From contig JODI01000021.1 of the NCBI GenBank assembly GCA_000720805.1, positions 1 through 64,000 of the forward strand: a DNA stretch of 64,000 nt. Direction: 5' to 3'. The notes below the pieces were generated by a model that was not told the DNA's origin, searched no databases, and saw only the letters and a program-made list of their open reading frames with translations. Origin of the DNA: Streptomyces violaceoruber (GTDB taxonomy: Bacteria; Actinomycetota; Actinomycetes; Streptomycetales; Streptomycetaceae). Of this stretch, positions 50,011 through 59,842 are shown piece by piece (position 1 is the stretch's first letter; each line of letters starts with the position of its first letter). The position numbers were made by a program, and so were the translations under genes.

Positions 50011-50769
50011 TCAGTGGGCCACGGCGCGCGCCATGGAACCGCGGCGCGGTTGCATCGGAACGCCGCGGGCGGGTTCCGGTGCGGGCCTGGCTCCGGGAGC
50101 GGCCTGACGGCCGGCCGCCGGTGCCGGGCTGCGGCGTGGCTGTGCCCCCACGCCGTTCTGGACGTCCATCACGGCGTGCGCGACGAGACCGCCCATGGGG
50201 TCGTGCCTGATCAGATCCCTGAGCCGGGAGCGGGAGGACCGCCCCTCGTTCCCGGGGTACAGATGCTTGCCGAGGCCGACCGCGTGCGCCAGTGCGGCGA
50301 GCGCCGCGGTCCGCGGGTCCGGCGGTACGCCGGTACGGATCGCGGAGTCCAGTCGGGTTCGGATCTCCCGGCTGATCTCGGTCTGACTCGCCTGATAGCG
50401 AGTCGTCGGCAACACCCCGCACATCTGACCCGCCACGGCATGCACCATGCCGCACCGCTCCAGATGCGAGAGGTAGGTCTGGCGGAGCCCGAGACGCGGC
50501 CCGCCAATCCAGTTGACCGCCCGTACGGGAGCGCCACGCCTTCGCAGCAACTCCAACGCGCAGTCCAGTGTCGGATCTCCTGTCGGCCGTGGGGACACCA
50601 CGGCGATACGATCCCCGTCTGGGGCTATCCGTCCGGCCAGCGCCAGCTCCACTAGCTGCGCTCCGGCCAGACCAAGGTCGAGCGACTGCGGCTGTGCGGT
50701 GGTACCCGTGGTCGGGTCCAACGCCAGCAGAAGAAGCTCCTCCGGAATACTTCTGCGGCTCCTGCCCAT
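50011..50769 (-). CDS. GPP34 (Golgi phosphoprotein 3-like) family protein
   Basis: This 252-residue protein starts IPEELLLLALDPTTG and continues GLAGAQLVELALAGRI and LDLGL, the pattern of the bacterial GOLPH3-like (GPP34) family. The segment LLRRRGAPVRAVNWIGGPRLGL and a helical region AALAALAHAVGLGKHLYPG also fit. The eukaryotic relatives bind phosphoinositide; the bacterial role is unknown. It is encoded on the minus strand just before the carboxypeptidase gene. Confidence 0.88.
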   Translation of the reverse strand: MGRSRRSIPEELLLLALDPTTGTTAQPQSLDLGLAGAQLVELALAGRIAPDGDRIAVVSPRPTGDPTLDCALELLRRRGAPVRAVNWIGGPRLGLRQTYLSHLERCGMVHAVAGQMCGVLPTTRYQASQTEISREIRTRLDSAIRTGVPPDPRTAALAALAHAVGLGKHLYPGNEGRSSRSRLRDLIRHDPMGGLVAHAVMDVQNGVGAQPRRSPAPAAGRQAAPGARPAPEPARGVPMQPRRGSMARAVAH

Positions 50770-51006
50770 CCATGCCTCCCCGCGTGGATGAATGACAGGG
50801 TGACCCCTCTCACATTGGTCTGTCGAGGGTGCGTGACCTGTTTGTAAGGGAACCGGTAGGTATGTCGTTCTCGTCTACCGGTTCAGCCAAGCCCGCACAC
50901 AGGACACTGGTACATGGTTCGGACATCGCTTCCCAGCGGTGTCCCGGGCGGCTTTTCACGGTTCGGTAGCCGCACGGAGGTCGTGTGGCGCATGGAGGAG
51001 GCATCG

Positions 51007-54000
51007 GTGGCGGGCGAGTCCCCCGACAGGTCGAAGCAGCACGAGTCGTCGGCAGAAGCGACGTCGGGGAGCGCGGGTCCGGTTCCCGAGGCCAGGCACG
51101 AGACGAGCGCGCCCCGCGACCCCCGGCTGGCGGTGGCCCGCGAGTCGTCGCCGAGGTCGGCGTCGAGTTCACGGGGAGGCGTCGATACGGCGACGAGGGT
51201 GCTGTCGGTGCGCGAACTCGCGGAGGCGACGGAACACTCCGTGGGAGCCGGAGCTGCCACGGACACCGAGGCGGATGCGGATGCGGACGCGGACGCGGAT
51301 TCCGCCGAGGGCGGCTCGGGCGCGGCTGATGCCTCCGGCGACGGCTCGGACGCTTCCGACGCGCGGGGCGCGGACGAGGACGGGGGCGGGGACGGGGACG
51401 GGGACCGTGACGGTGCCGACGTGGAGACGGCTGACGCCTCCGATGCCGCCGCTTCCACCGCTTCTGGGGCTTCCGAGGGCCGCGACGATGCCGATGCGGG
51501 CGGGGACGACCGGCTGCGGGACGCTGTGGCCGCGTGGGTGAAGTCGGCGGACGAGAAGCCGACGGCTGCCACCGAAGACGCCGACGAGGCGGCCACGGGG
51601 GCCGTTGAGGGCGAGCAGGAGGCTGCTGGAGCCGCTGAGGGCGCTGGGGAGGTCCAGGAGGGCTCCGAGGAGTCCCAGGGCGCGCAGGACGCCGTAGCGC
51701 CCGTGGAGGACGGTGTGGAGCCCGAGGCCGAGGACTCCGGGGACGCCGACGCGGCAACGGACGCCGACGCGGACGCGGGTGCGTCTCCGGCCGAGGGTGC
51801 CAGGACGGTCGCACCGGCGGCCGCGGCTGCGGACTCGGCGAAGGCCGATCACGAGGCCGCCGCGGACTCCGAGTCGACGACCAGTGCGGCTGCGGAGGCC
51901 GCCGCCACGCCGGATGAGGCAGAAGCCTCGGCCGACACCGAAACCGAGGACGACAGCGACACCGCAGCCGAGGACGACGACACCGACGCCGGGACTGACG
52001 CGGCAGGCGACACCGAGCCCGAGGCCGGTACCGACACCGAGACCCCGGCCGACGCCTCCGCCGACACCGACAGCGACACCGCAGCCGAGGACGACGACAC
52101 CGACGCCGGGACTGACGCGGCGGGCGACACCGAGCCCGAGGCCGAAACCGACTCTCCTGGCGCCGACGCCGACACCGGGACCCCGGCCGACAGCGACAGC
52201 GACACCGCCCCCGAGGACGAGCCCGGCGATCGGGTAGGCAAGGACTCCGCCTCCGCCGGCACGGAGGACGCGGACGCAAAGATCGCCGACGCAAAGACAA
52301 CCGAAGCCGACACCGACACCGATACCGAAGGCGAAGGCGAAGGCGCCGACGCCGCCGAACGCGCCGAAGACCCCCGTGTCCCCAAGGACGCCGTGTCCGA
52401 CGCCCCGCCCGTCGATCAGCCCACCGCCGTCTTCAAGGCGCCCCGGCCCTCCGCGCCTGCCGTGGATCAGCCGACGACCATGCTGAAGTTCGGTGGGGCG
52501 GGTACGGCCGAGAAGGGCCAGGAGGCCGACAAGGGCCGTGAGCCCGAGCCGCGGCCCGTGCCCGAGGCCGAGCGGACCAGTAAGTTCGTCGCGTTGAAGC
52601 CGTTGGACGATCCCGCGACGCGCAAGCCGAAGGCGGCCGACGCCACCACCGCGCTGCCGCGAGTACAGCGGACACCCGACGTCACCTCGCCCGTGCCGCA
52701 GGTCGGGCCGGAGCGGACGACCCAGCAGCCGTTGCCGCCGAAGCCGCCGCTGGATCTGCTGGCGGAGCTGACGAACACGCCGCCGCCCCCGGACACGCCG
52801 GTCCGTACGGCGATCCGCCGGGTCAAGATCTGGACCCCGCTGGTGCTGCTGCTGGCGGTCGTGTTCGCGGTCGCGCAGGCCGCACGCCCGCTGCCGACCC
52901 CCGAGCTCCAGCTCACCGCCGAGGACAGCTACACCTTCCAGGGCGCCAAGGGCGACCTGCCCTGGCCGGCCGACGGGCAGGCCGCTCTGGACGTGCAGGG
53001 CATCGGCAGCTTCGGCTCGTCCGGTGAGCAGCGGCCCGTGCCGATCGCCAGTGTCGCCAAGGTCATGACCGCGTACCTCATCCTGCGTGACCATCCGCTG
53101 AAGAGCGGTGCCGCCGGTCCGAAGATCCCGATCGACCAGGCCGCGCAGGACCAGTCGAAGGCCGGCCAGGAGTCGACCGTCGACGTGACCAAGGGCGACT
53201 CGCTCTCCCAGCGGGAGGCCCTGCAGAGCATCCTGATCGCGTCCGCGAACAACATCGCGCGCCTGCTCGCCCGCTGGGACGCCGGTTCCGAGAAGGCGTT
53301 CGTGAGCAAGATGAACGCCGCCGCCAAAGACCTCGGCATGACCAACACGACGTACACCGACCCGTCGGGCCTGAACAACACCACCGTCTCCACCGCCGTG
53401 GACCAGGTGAAGCTGGCCAAGGCCGCGATGACGGAGCCCGCCTTCCGCGAGGTCGCGGCGATGATGTCGTACGACGACTACAAGGGTGTCAACCACTCCA
53501 ACTGGAACCAGCTGGTCGGCAAGAACGACGTCGTCGGCATCAAGACCGGCACCACCACCTCCGCCCTCGGGAACCTCGTGTTCGCGGCGAAGAAGGAGGT
53601 CGGCGGGGAGACCCGGACCATCGTCGGCGCGGTGGTGCGGCAGCCCGCGGGTGGTCCGGAGAACACCATCCTCAGCGCCGCGCTGGACGCCGGCGACAAG
53701 CTCATCCGGGCCGCGCAGGGCGAGCTGAAGTCCGCGACGATCCTGAAGAAGGGCGATGTCGTCGGGTACGCCGACGACGGGCTCGGCGGCCGGACCCCGG
53801 TCGTCGCCACCAAGGACGTCACGGCCGTCGGCTGGGCCGGCCTGACCGTGAAGCTGACCTTCGCCGCCGACGACCTTCCGCACACGGCGAAGGCCGGCAC
53901 CCAGGTGGGCTCGCTCACCGTCGGTGACGGATCCGGCAGCGCGGTCAAGGTCCCGGTCGCCCTCCAGCAGGACCTCGTGGAGCCGGGCTTCACGGACAAG

Positions 54001-54018
54001 TTGACGCGCCTCGGCTGA
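51007..54018 (+). CDS. D-alanyl-D-alanine carboxypeptidase with very long acidic N-terminal region
   Basis: From GTG 51007 (after GGAGGAGG) the product is 1003 residues. The first 480 or so are an acidic, Ala/Asp/Glu-rich low-complexity region. A transmembrane helix follows near residue 615 (IWTPLVLLLAVVFAVAQA), and the peptidase occupies the C-terminal 390 residues with PIASVAKVMTAYLIL (SxxK), SANNIARLLARWDAG (SxN) and GIKTGTTTSALGNLVFAA (KTG). The enzyme is placed outside the membrane and trims the D-Ala of peptidoglycan, while the acidic part is cytoplasmic. A start at ATG 50914 would add 31 residues. Confidence 0.92.
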   Translation: MAGESPDRSKQHESSAEATSGSAGPVPEARHETSAPRDPRLAVARESSPRSASSSRGGVDTATRVLSVRELAEATEHSVGAGAATDTEADADADADADSAEGGSGAADASGDGSDASDARGADEDGGGDGDGDRDGADVETADASDAAASTASGASEGRDDADAGGDDRLRDAVAAWVKSADEKPTAATEDADEAATGAVEGEQEAAGAAEGAGEVQEGSEESQGAQDAVAPVEDGVEPEAEDSGDADAATDADADAGASPAEGARTVAPAAAAADSAKADHEAAADSESTTSAAAEAAATPDEAEASADTETEDDSDTAAEDDDTDAGTDAAGDTEPEAGTDTETPADASADTDSDTAAEDDDTDAGTDAAGDTEPEAETDSPGADADTGTPADSDSDTAPEDEPGDRVGKDSASAGTEDADAKIADAKTTEADTDTDTEGEGEGADAAERAEDPRVPKDAVSDAPPVDQPTAVFKAPRPSAPAVDQPTTMLKFGGAGTAEKGQEADKGREPEPRPVPEAERTSKFVALKPLDDPATRKPKAADATTALPRVQRTPDVTSPVPQVGPERTTQQPLPPKPPLDLLAELTNTPPPPDTPVRTAIRRVKIWTPLVLLLAVVFAVAQAARPLPTPELQLTAEDSYTFQGAKGDLPWPADGQAALDVQGIGSFGSSGEQRPVPIASVAKVMTAYLILRDHPLKSGAAGPKIPIDQAAQDQSKAGQESTVDVTKGDSLSQREALQSILIASANNIARLLARWDAGSEKAFVSKMNAAAKDLGMTNTTYTDPSGLNNTTVSTAVDQVKLAKAAMTEPAFREVAAMMSYDDYKGVNHSNWNQLVGKNDVVGIKTGTTTSALGNLVFAAKKEVGGETRTIVGAVVRQPAGGPENTILSAALDAGDKLIRAAQGELKSATILKKGDVVGYADDGLGGRTPVVATKDVTAVGWAGLTVKLTFAADDLPHTAKAGTQVGSLTVGDGSGSAVKVPVALQQDLVEPGFTDKLTRLG
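51952..52143 (+). repeat. 75-bp direct repeat in the acidic region
   Basis: Positions 51952-52026 and 52069-52143 are copies with one mismatch. They encode the same acidic stretch (DSDTAAEDDDTDAGTDAAGD and onward) and are 117 bp apart in phase. This suggests in-frame duplication within the low-complexity part. Confidence 0.95.
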
Positions 54019-54225
54019 AACAGGTGAAGAAAGCCCGCCTCGCACCCCGTCGACCGGAACCCGTCCCGGTTCCCGTCGGCGGGGTGCGTGCTAGCGTCAC
54101 GAAACGGGCCAGTAGCCGCTGACGGGACGCGGTCACAGAACCCGGGAAGACGCACGCGGCCGGCACCACACGGGGACGGGACACGGCCGGGAACAGAAGA
54201 CGGGACCCACGGGGAGTGCCTTCAG

Positions 54226-56295
54226 GTGGCCACAGCGGAGCCGACACGCGCCGACGACACCGAACCGGGCCCGGGAGCCGGCCCGCGAATACGCATGCCC
54301 GAGGCCCCGAGCGACAACGGCGGTACCGGTACGGACAGTGCCGACAGGCCCGGTACCGATGGTGCCGACACCGGTAGATCCGGTCTCGACATGCCTGGTA
54401 CCGACAGGCCCGGTACCGGGAGCGCCGGTACCACCAGCGCCGACACGGGTAGTGCCGATGCCGGAAGTGCCGACTCCGGAAATGCCGATGCCGGTGGTTC
54501 CGGCACCGGCGATGCCGAGGGCGCCCCGGCCGCCGCGTCGGGGTTCGTCGCCGGTCGGGTCGCCGGCCTCGCCGCCGCCTTCGACGGCCTCCGCGCGTGG
54601 GGGCGGAGCCATCCGGTCCTCTTCCTCACCGCCCTCTCCGGCGTGCTGCACATCGTCTGGTTCTTCACCTTCGCGAACAGCGGCGGCGATCTCGCCGCGC
54701 AGGACGCCTGGGCCGAGTTCGTCGGGCGGCACCCGGACTCGGCGTACAACCTCGCCTGGTACGGCGGCATGCACCCGGTGTCGTACAGCGTGGTGTCGCC
54801 GTATCTGATGTCGGTGCTCGGCGTCCGTACGACGATGATGATCGCGGGGACGTTCTCGGCGACCCTGCTGATGCTGATCCTCGTGCGCAGCAAGCCGGTC
54901 AGGCATCCGCTGTGGCCCGCCCTGGCGGGCGTGTTCGCCTTCCTCTGCAACGCGGTGTCCGGGCGGGTGACCTTCGGGCTGGGCACGATGTTCGCGCTGG
55001 GCGCGGTCGCCGCCGTGTTCTGCTGGCCGTACCACTTGCGTTACAAGCGCTGGGCCAAGGCGTGGTGCGCGGCTCCGCTGGCCGCACTGGCCACCATGTC
55101 CTCGCCGGTCGCGGGCCTGTTCGTGGGGCTGGTGGCGGTCGCGCTGTTCCTGCAGAAGCGGCGGCCGGGCGCCTGGGCACTGGGCCTCGCGCCGGCGGCC
55201 GTCGTGGCGGTGTCGGCCTGGCTGTTCCCGTTCTCCGGCACCCAGCCGATGTCGTTCTTCACGGCACTGCTGCCGCTGGCGTACGCGGCCGCCATCTACG
55301 CCCTGGTGCCGCGCGAGTGGACGACCGTGCGGATCACGTCAGCCGTGTACGGGCTGTCGGTGCTGCTGGTGTGGCTGATCAGCTCCCAGATCGGCTCGAA
55401 CATCACCCGGCTGCCGATGCTGTTCGCGGGGGTCGCGCTGTTGGCGGCGCTGCCGTTCACGGTGCCGCGCTCGCGCAGGTGGTACGCGATCGTGGTGGCC
55501 TTCGCCGGGTTCGTCGTATGGATCGGGGTCAAGTCGGTCATCGACATCATTCACACGACCCCGGCGGCGTCCTGGGCGCGTGAGCTCGCGCCGCTGGTCA
55601 ACGAGTTTCAGGAGGTCGGCGCGGAGAAGGGCCGGGTCGAGGTCGTGCCCGCCCGCTCGCACCGCGAGGCCTCCGCGCTCGCCCCGTACGTGAACCTGGC
55701 CCGCGGCTGGAACCGGCAGGCCGACATGGAGCGCAACCCCCTCTTCTACGACGACACCCTCAACTCCGCGAACTACCATGACTGGCTGCAGCGCTGGGCC
55801 GTGCACTTCGTGGTGCTGCCGAAGGACGAGCCGGACGGTGACGGCGGCGAGCGGGAGCGGGAGCTCGTGCAGCGGGGGATGCCGTATCTGAAGCAGATCT
55901 GGGGCGACGCGAACTGGCAGCTGTTCCGGGTGACCGACCCGGCGCCGCTCGCCGAGCCGAACGCGGTCGTGGATCGGGCGGCGCAGGGTGAGCTGACCAT
56001 GCACGTGAAGAAGGCGGGCCGGATCCGCATCAAGATCCCGTATTCGCCGTGGCTGAGCATCGTCGACGCGGAGGGCAACAAGCTGAAGCCGCCGCAGGAG
56101 ACGAAGGCGTCCAAGAACCGTCCCGACGGCTCCGTGAAGACGTACGACAACGTCAATGGGTGTCTGATGGAGACGGAGGAGGACGCGGAGGGGGATCAGT
56201 GGACGATGCTGGTCGCGCCGAAGGCCGGGACGTATCGGTTGGCGGCGCCGTACACCCTGCCGCGGGGCACGCCGTGTCCGGACGAGTTGAAGTGA
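54226..56295 (+). CDS. Polytopic membrane protein of unknown function
   Basis: From GTG 54226 (10 nt after GGGGAG) the product is 689 residues. The N-terminal 110 residues are a Gly/Ser/Asp/Thr-rich, repetitive hydrophilic stretch (GTDRPGTGSAGTTSADTGSA and similar). Ten or more transmembrane helices follow, with SHPVLFLTALSGVLHIVWFF first and YNLAWYGGMHPVSYSVVSPY before the third. A C-terminal extracytoplasmic domain of about 200 residues ends the protein. The layout is reminiscent of membrane glycosyltransferases of the GT-C type, but no catalytic motif is convincing. It starts 207 bp after the carboxypeptidase stop. Confidence 0.72.
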   Translation: MATAEPTRADDTEPGPGAGPRIRMPEAPSDNGGTGTDSADRPGTDGADTGRSGLDMPGTDRPGTGSAGTTSADTGSADAGSADSGNADAGGSGTGDAEGAPAAASGFVAGRVAGLAAAFDGLRAWGRSHPVLFLTALSGVLHIVWFFTFANSGGDLAAQDAWAEFVGRHPDSAYNLAWYGGMHPVSYSVVSPYLMSVLGVRTTMMIAGTFSATLLMLILVRSKPVRHPLWPALAGVFAFLCNAVSGRVTFGLGTMFALGAVAAVFCWPYHLRYKRWAKAWCAAPLAALATMSSPVAGLFVGLVAVALFLQKRRPGAWALGLAPAAVVAVSAWLFPFSGTQPMSFFTALLPLAYAAAIYALVPREWTTVRITSAVYGLSVLLVWLISSQIGSNITRLPMLFAGVALLAALPFTVPRSRRWYAIVVAFAGFVVWIGVKSVIDIIHTTPAASWARELAPLVNEFQEVGAEKGRVEVVPARSHREASALAPYVNLARGWNRQADMERNPLFYDDTLNSANYHDWLQRWAVHFVVLPKDEPDGDGGERERELVQRGMPYLKQIWGDANWQLFRVTDPAPLAEPNAVVDRAAQGELTMHVKKAGRIRIKIPYSPWLSIVDAEGNKLKPPQETKASKNRPDGSVKTYDNVNGCLMETEEDAEGDQWTMLVAPKAGTYRLAAPYTLPRGTPCPDELK

Positions 56296-56337
56296 CCGTC
56301 CCTGTCGGGCGGGGAGCGGCCGCTCGGCACTTGAAGG

Positions 56338-57177
56338 TCACCGCAGCTGGTCCACGTACCGGTCCGTCCCCGGAACCGTGGGGATGAACGGCGCCAGGAG
56401 CTCCAGCCGCCCCAGCCCCGACTCCCCCACCGTCTTCTCCAAGCCGCCGAAGTGGTCCTCCCAGCACTCCCGTGGATCCGTCTCCAGGAACCACAGCAGG
56501 GTCAGGCGGGTGTCGACGCCCTCGACCTGTTTGACGTACGTCATGCGGTCGCCGGGGAGCGGGGTGGGGCGGAAGACGGTCACCAGCGCCGTCGGGGAGC
56601 CCGCCAGCCGTTTCGGGAGGTGGCGGGAGACCAGCCACTCCAGCAACCGGGCGCGCTGCTCGGCCGATTCCGTGTCGACCACCTGGAGGACGAGTCCGCG
56701 GTAGGGGTGGTCGAGGGCGTGGAAGTCCCTCGGCCCCGCGGCTCCGTCGCGGTAGACCGTCGCCTCGTGGTCCTGGAACGCGGTGAAGACGTGGGTGCGG
56801 TCGCGGTAGACGCGGCCGTCGCGGTTGAGGCGTTTGTTGATGGCGACGGTCCAGCGCATGTGGTCGTCGTAGCGGCCGTCGGTGACCCAGTAGGTGGAGA
56901 GGTAGCAGCCGGCGGTGACCGGTTCGGCGACGGCCGACTTCTCGGGGCGGCGCAGGAGTTGCAGGTCCCGGGTGGCGACCCAGCGGCGGCCGGCGTACAT
57001 CCAGGGCATGGCCATCGCCCCGGCGTAGTAGTGGTCGTCCTCGTACCAGCGGTTGTACGCGTACTCGTGGCCCGGGTGCGGCTCGACCATGGTGATCAGA
57101 GCGTGGCCGGGGCGGACTCCGTACGGTCCTACGGCGGCCAGGTCGGCGTACGTCTCGCTGCGGGTGTCCTCGCTCAT
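56338..57177 (-). CDS. Dimeric alpha/beta-barrel-like hypothetical protein
   Basis: This 279-residue soluble protein contains EPHPGHEYAYNRWYEDDHYY and AMPWMYAGRRWVATRDLQLL near the N-terminus, reminiscent of EthD-type ferredoxin-like folds that appear twice here. Another segment is YLSTYWVTDGRYDDHMRWTV. No active site can be assigned. It is divergent from an SDR gene, with a 17-bp dyad (57214-57230) between them, so the pair is probably co-regulated. Confidence 0.7.
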   Translation of the reverse strand: MSEDTRSETYADLAAVGPYGVRPGHALITMVEPHPGHEYAYNRWYEDDHYYAGAMAMPWMYAGRRWVATRDLQLLRRPEKSAVAEPVTAGCYLSTYWVTDGRYDDHMRWTVAINKRLNRDGRVYRDRTHVFTAFQDHEATVYRDGAAGPRDFHALDHPYRGLVLQVVDTESAEQRARLLEWLVSRHLPKRLAGSPTALVTVFRPTPLPGDRMTYVKQVEGVDTRLTLLWFLETDPRECWEDHFGGLEKTVGESGLGRLELLAPFIPTVPGTDRYVDQLR

Positions 57178-57213
57178 GCCCTTCCCCTTCCGTCCTCCTC
57201 CACTGGCCCATAC

Positions 57214-57230
57214 TCTGACGCTCCGTCAGA
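57214..57230. promoter_or_regulatory. Dyad operator between the barrel protein and SDR genes
   Basis: TCTGACG-CTC-CGTCAGA is a perfect 7-bp inverted repeat with a 3-bp spacer in the 80-bp divergent region. It is the kind of site used by TetR regulators of catabolic genes; the regulator itself is not in this window. Confidence 0.65.
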
Positions 57231-57257
57231 TAATGCGCCAGAGCCGGGAGGTCTCCG

Positions 57258-58046
57258 ATGTCACTGCTCGCGGGCAGGACCGTCGTCGTGTCAGGGGTCG
57301 GGGCCGGACTCGGTCACCAGGTCGCGGCGGCCGTCGTACGGGACGGGGGGAACGCGGTGCTGGGGGCGCGCACCGAGGCGAACCTCGCGAAGAGCGCGGC
57401 CGAGATCGATCCGGTCGGGACGAACACGGCGTACCGGGCGACGGACGTCAGGGACGAGGGGCAGTGCGAGGCGCTGGCCGGGCTGGCGCGGGAGCGGTTC
57501 GGGCGGGTCGACGCGGTGGTCCATGTGGCCGCCTGGGACAGCTACTTCGGCGGGCTCGAGGACGCCGACTTCACCACCTGGCAGTCGGTGATCGACGTGA
57601 ACCTGCTGGGGACGCTGCGGATGACGCGGGCCTGTCTGCCGGCGCTGAAGGCGGCGGGCGGCGGGGCGGTGGTGTTCATCGGGACGCAGTCGGCGGTGGC
57701 GGCCCCGTCGCAGGTGCGGCAGGCGGCGTACGCGGCGTCGAAGGGGGCGTTGACCAGCGCGATGTACTCGCTGGCACGGGAGTTGGGCCGGTACCGGATC
57801 CGGGTCAACACCGTGCTGCCGGGGTGGATGTGGGGGCCTCCGGTGCAGGCGTACGTGCAGTTCACCGCACAGACGGAAGGGGTGCCGGAGAGCGAGGTGC
57901 TGGACCGGCTGGCCGGGCGGATGGCGTTGCCCGAACTGGCCTCGGACGCGGATGTGGCGGACGCGGCGGTGTTCCTGGCCTCGGACCGGGCGCGGGCGAT
58001 CACCGGGCAGTCGCTGCTGGTCAACGCCGGGGAACTGATGCGCTGA
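57258..58046 (+). CDS. Short-chain dehydrogenase/reductase (SDR)
   Basis: This 262-residue protein has a modified TGxxxGxG cofactor motif (VVVSGVGAGLGHQVAAAVV), the catalytic serine region VVFIGTQSAVAAPS, and the YxxxK motif in YAASKGALTSAMYSLARELG. The C-terminal ASDRARAITGQSLLVNAGEL is also typical. It is an NAD(P)-linked dehydrogenase of unknown substrate. The upstream dyad and the divergent EthD-like gene suggest a small catabolic unit. Confidence 0.9.
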   Translation: MSLLAGRTVVVSGVGAGLGHQVAAAVVRDGGNAVLGARTEANLAKSAAEIDPVGTNTAYRATDVRDEGQCEALAGLARERFGRVDAVVHVAAWDSYFGGLEDADFTTWQSVIDVNLLGTLRMTRACLPALKAAGGGAVVFIGTQSAVAAPSQVRQAAYAASKGALTSAMYSLARELGRYRIRVNTVLPGWMWGPPVQAYVQFTAQTEGVPESEVLDRLAGRMALPELASDADVADAAVFLASDRARAITGQSLLVNAGELMR

Positions 58047-58092
58047 CCTGACCTTTTTCAGCCATCCTCAGGGGATGACGTTCAGCCTCCTG

Positions 58093-58108
58093 GTTCATAT
58101 GTGTGAAC
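58093..58108 (+). promoter_or_regulatory. Possible operator before the symporter gene
   Basis: GTTCATATGTGTGAAC has arms GTTCA/TGAAC (GTTCATA/TGTGAAC with one mismatch). It lies about 120 bp before the symporter start. GntR- or IclR-type regulators use such sites, but the regulator is not seen. Confidence 0.4.
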
Positions 58109-58228
58109 GCTGGACACCACACCGAACTATTTTACTACCTCTTGACCTTCCTCTTTCTTGCCGTGAGCATGCCCCCCAACCCAGAGTTCACATGCCTGAT
58201 CCTGGCGGCGGACCCTGGAAGGAGGCCC

Positions 58229-59806
58229 ATGAACAGTCTCGACTGGGCCGTGCTCATCGGCTACTTCGGTGTGATGGTCGCGATCGGCCTCTGGTCGCAC
58301 AAACGCGTGGACAACGTCAGCGACTTCTTCACCGCCGGCGGCAAGATGCCCTGGTGGCTGTCCGGCATCTCCCATCACATGTCGGGCTACAGCGCGGTCA
58401 TGTTCACCGGGTACGCGGGCATCGCCTACACCTATGGCGTGACCTCCTTCGTCACCTGGTCCTTCCCGATCGCCCTCGGCATCGCGATCGGCTCGAAACT
58501 GTTCGCGCCGCGCATCAACCGACTGCGCTCGCGCCTGCATGTTGCTTCCCCGCTCGAGTACCTGAAGAACCGTTACGACCTGAAGACCCAGCAGGCGCTC
58601 GCCTGGTCGGGCATGTTGCTGAAGATCGTGGACGTGGGCGCCAAGTGGGCCGCGATCGCGACCCTGTTGTCCGTGTTCACCGGGGTGTCCCTGAACCAGG
58701 GCATCCTCATCACCGGCGCGATCACCGCCGTCTACTGCACGATCGGCGGCCTGTGGGCGGACGCGCTGACCGAACTCGGCCAGTTCATCATCCAGTTGCT
58801 GGCCGGCGTCTCGATGTTCGTCGCGGTCGTCCTGAAGCTGAACGACAAGGGCATCAGCTTCTTCGGCGCCTGGGACGAGCCCGCCCTGCAGGGCCACGGC
58901 AAGCCCCTGGTCGGCCCCTACGGCACGATCTTCCTGCTCGCCTTCCTCTTCATCAAGCTGTTCGAGTACAACGGCGGCATGCTCAACCAGGCCCAGCGCT
59001 ACATGGCGACGAGCAGCCCGCACGAGGCCACCCGCTCGGCCCGGCTGTCCGCAATCCTCTGGCTGGTCTGGCCGGTCGTCCTCTTCTTCCCGATGTGGAT
59101 GTCCCCGCTCCTGGTCCACGCCCAGAAGCCGGACGGCTCCGACTCGTACGGCCTGATGACCGAACAGCTTCTCCCCCACGGCCTGTTGGGCCTGGTCATC
59201 GTCGGCTTCTTCTCCCACACCATGGCGATGTGCTCCTCCGACGCCAACGCGATCGCCGCGGTCTTCACCCGGGACGTGGCTCCGGTGCTGTCGTCGCGGG
59301 CCCGAGCGTGGGGCTCACGCTCCGGCCTGATCGCGGCCCGGGTGACCACGGTCGTCTTCCTCGGCCTGTCCATGGCGGTGGCGACGCAGGTCAACTCCCC
59401 GGCGTTCAAGGACATCATCACCGTCGTCATCAAGTGGGTCGCCGGGCTCATGGGCCCGATCGCGATCCCGATGATGCTCGGCCTGCTGCGTCCCTTCCGC
59501 CGCTCCGGACCGACGGCGGCGCTCACCAGCTGGTCGATGGGTCTGCTGGCCTTCTGGCTGGTCAACTACCCGATCAACTGGAGCATCGACGGCGGCGTCC
59601 CGCTCGAGTACCAGGTCTCGATCCCGCTGGCCGTCTCCCTGGTCCTCTATATCCTCGTCGGCTTCCTGAAGCCGGAGGACACCCCGGACCGCCTGGCGAT
59701 CATCGAGAAGGTCAACACGGACGGCGACAGCAGCGCCGCGGCCGCGGTCCCGACGCCGGCGCCGGCGGGGGACGACGTGGTGGGGACGACCCCGGTGAAG
59801 GACTGA
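58229..59806 (+). CDS. Sodium:solute symporter (SSS family)
   Basis: This 525-residue protein has 13 predicted helices and SSS-family features: DFFTAGGKMPWWLSGISHHM near residue 30, YSAVMFTGYAGIAYTYG, and AMCSSDANAIAAVFTRDV. It would import a carbohydrate or other solute with Na+. ATG 58229 was selected after AAGGAGG; the same frame is open further upstream but with an untypical sequence. A signal-like hydrophobic stretch upstream is therefore not counted as part of it. Confidence 0.9.
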   Translation: MNSLDWAVLIGYFGVMVAIGLWSHKRVDNVSDFFTAGGKMPWWLSGISHHMSGYSAVMFTGYAGIAYTYGVTSFVTWSFPIALGIAIGSKLFAPRINRLRSRLHVASPLEYLKNRYDLKTQQALAWSGMLLKIVDVGAKWAAIATLLSVFTGVSLNQGILITGAITAVYCTIGGLWADALTELGQFIIQLLAGVSMFVAVVLKLNDKGISFFGAWDEPALQGHGKPLVGPYGTIFLLAFLFIKLFEYNGGMLNQAQRYMATSSPHEATRSARLSAILWLVWPVVLFFPMWMSPLLVHAQKPDGSDSYGLMTEQLLPHGLLGLVIVGFFSHTMAMCSSDANAIAAVFTRDVAPVLSSRARAWGSRSGLIAARVTTVVFLGLSMAVATQVNSPAFKDIITVVIKWVAGLMGPIAIPMMLGLLRPFRRSGPTAALTSWSMGLLAFWLVNYPINWSIDGGVPLEYQVSIPLAVSLVLYILVGFLKPEDTPDRLAIIEKVNTDGDSSAAAAVPTPAPAGDDVVGTTPVKD

Positions 59807-59842
59807 CCTACGGGTTCAGGCTTCGGGAACCTCGGGCTCCCG

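Noticed and set aside
51169..54045. Long minus-strand frames opposite the carboxypeptidase
   Set aside because: They mirror the low-complexity acidic region and show no motif or codon bias of their own.
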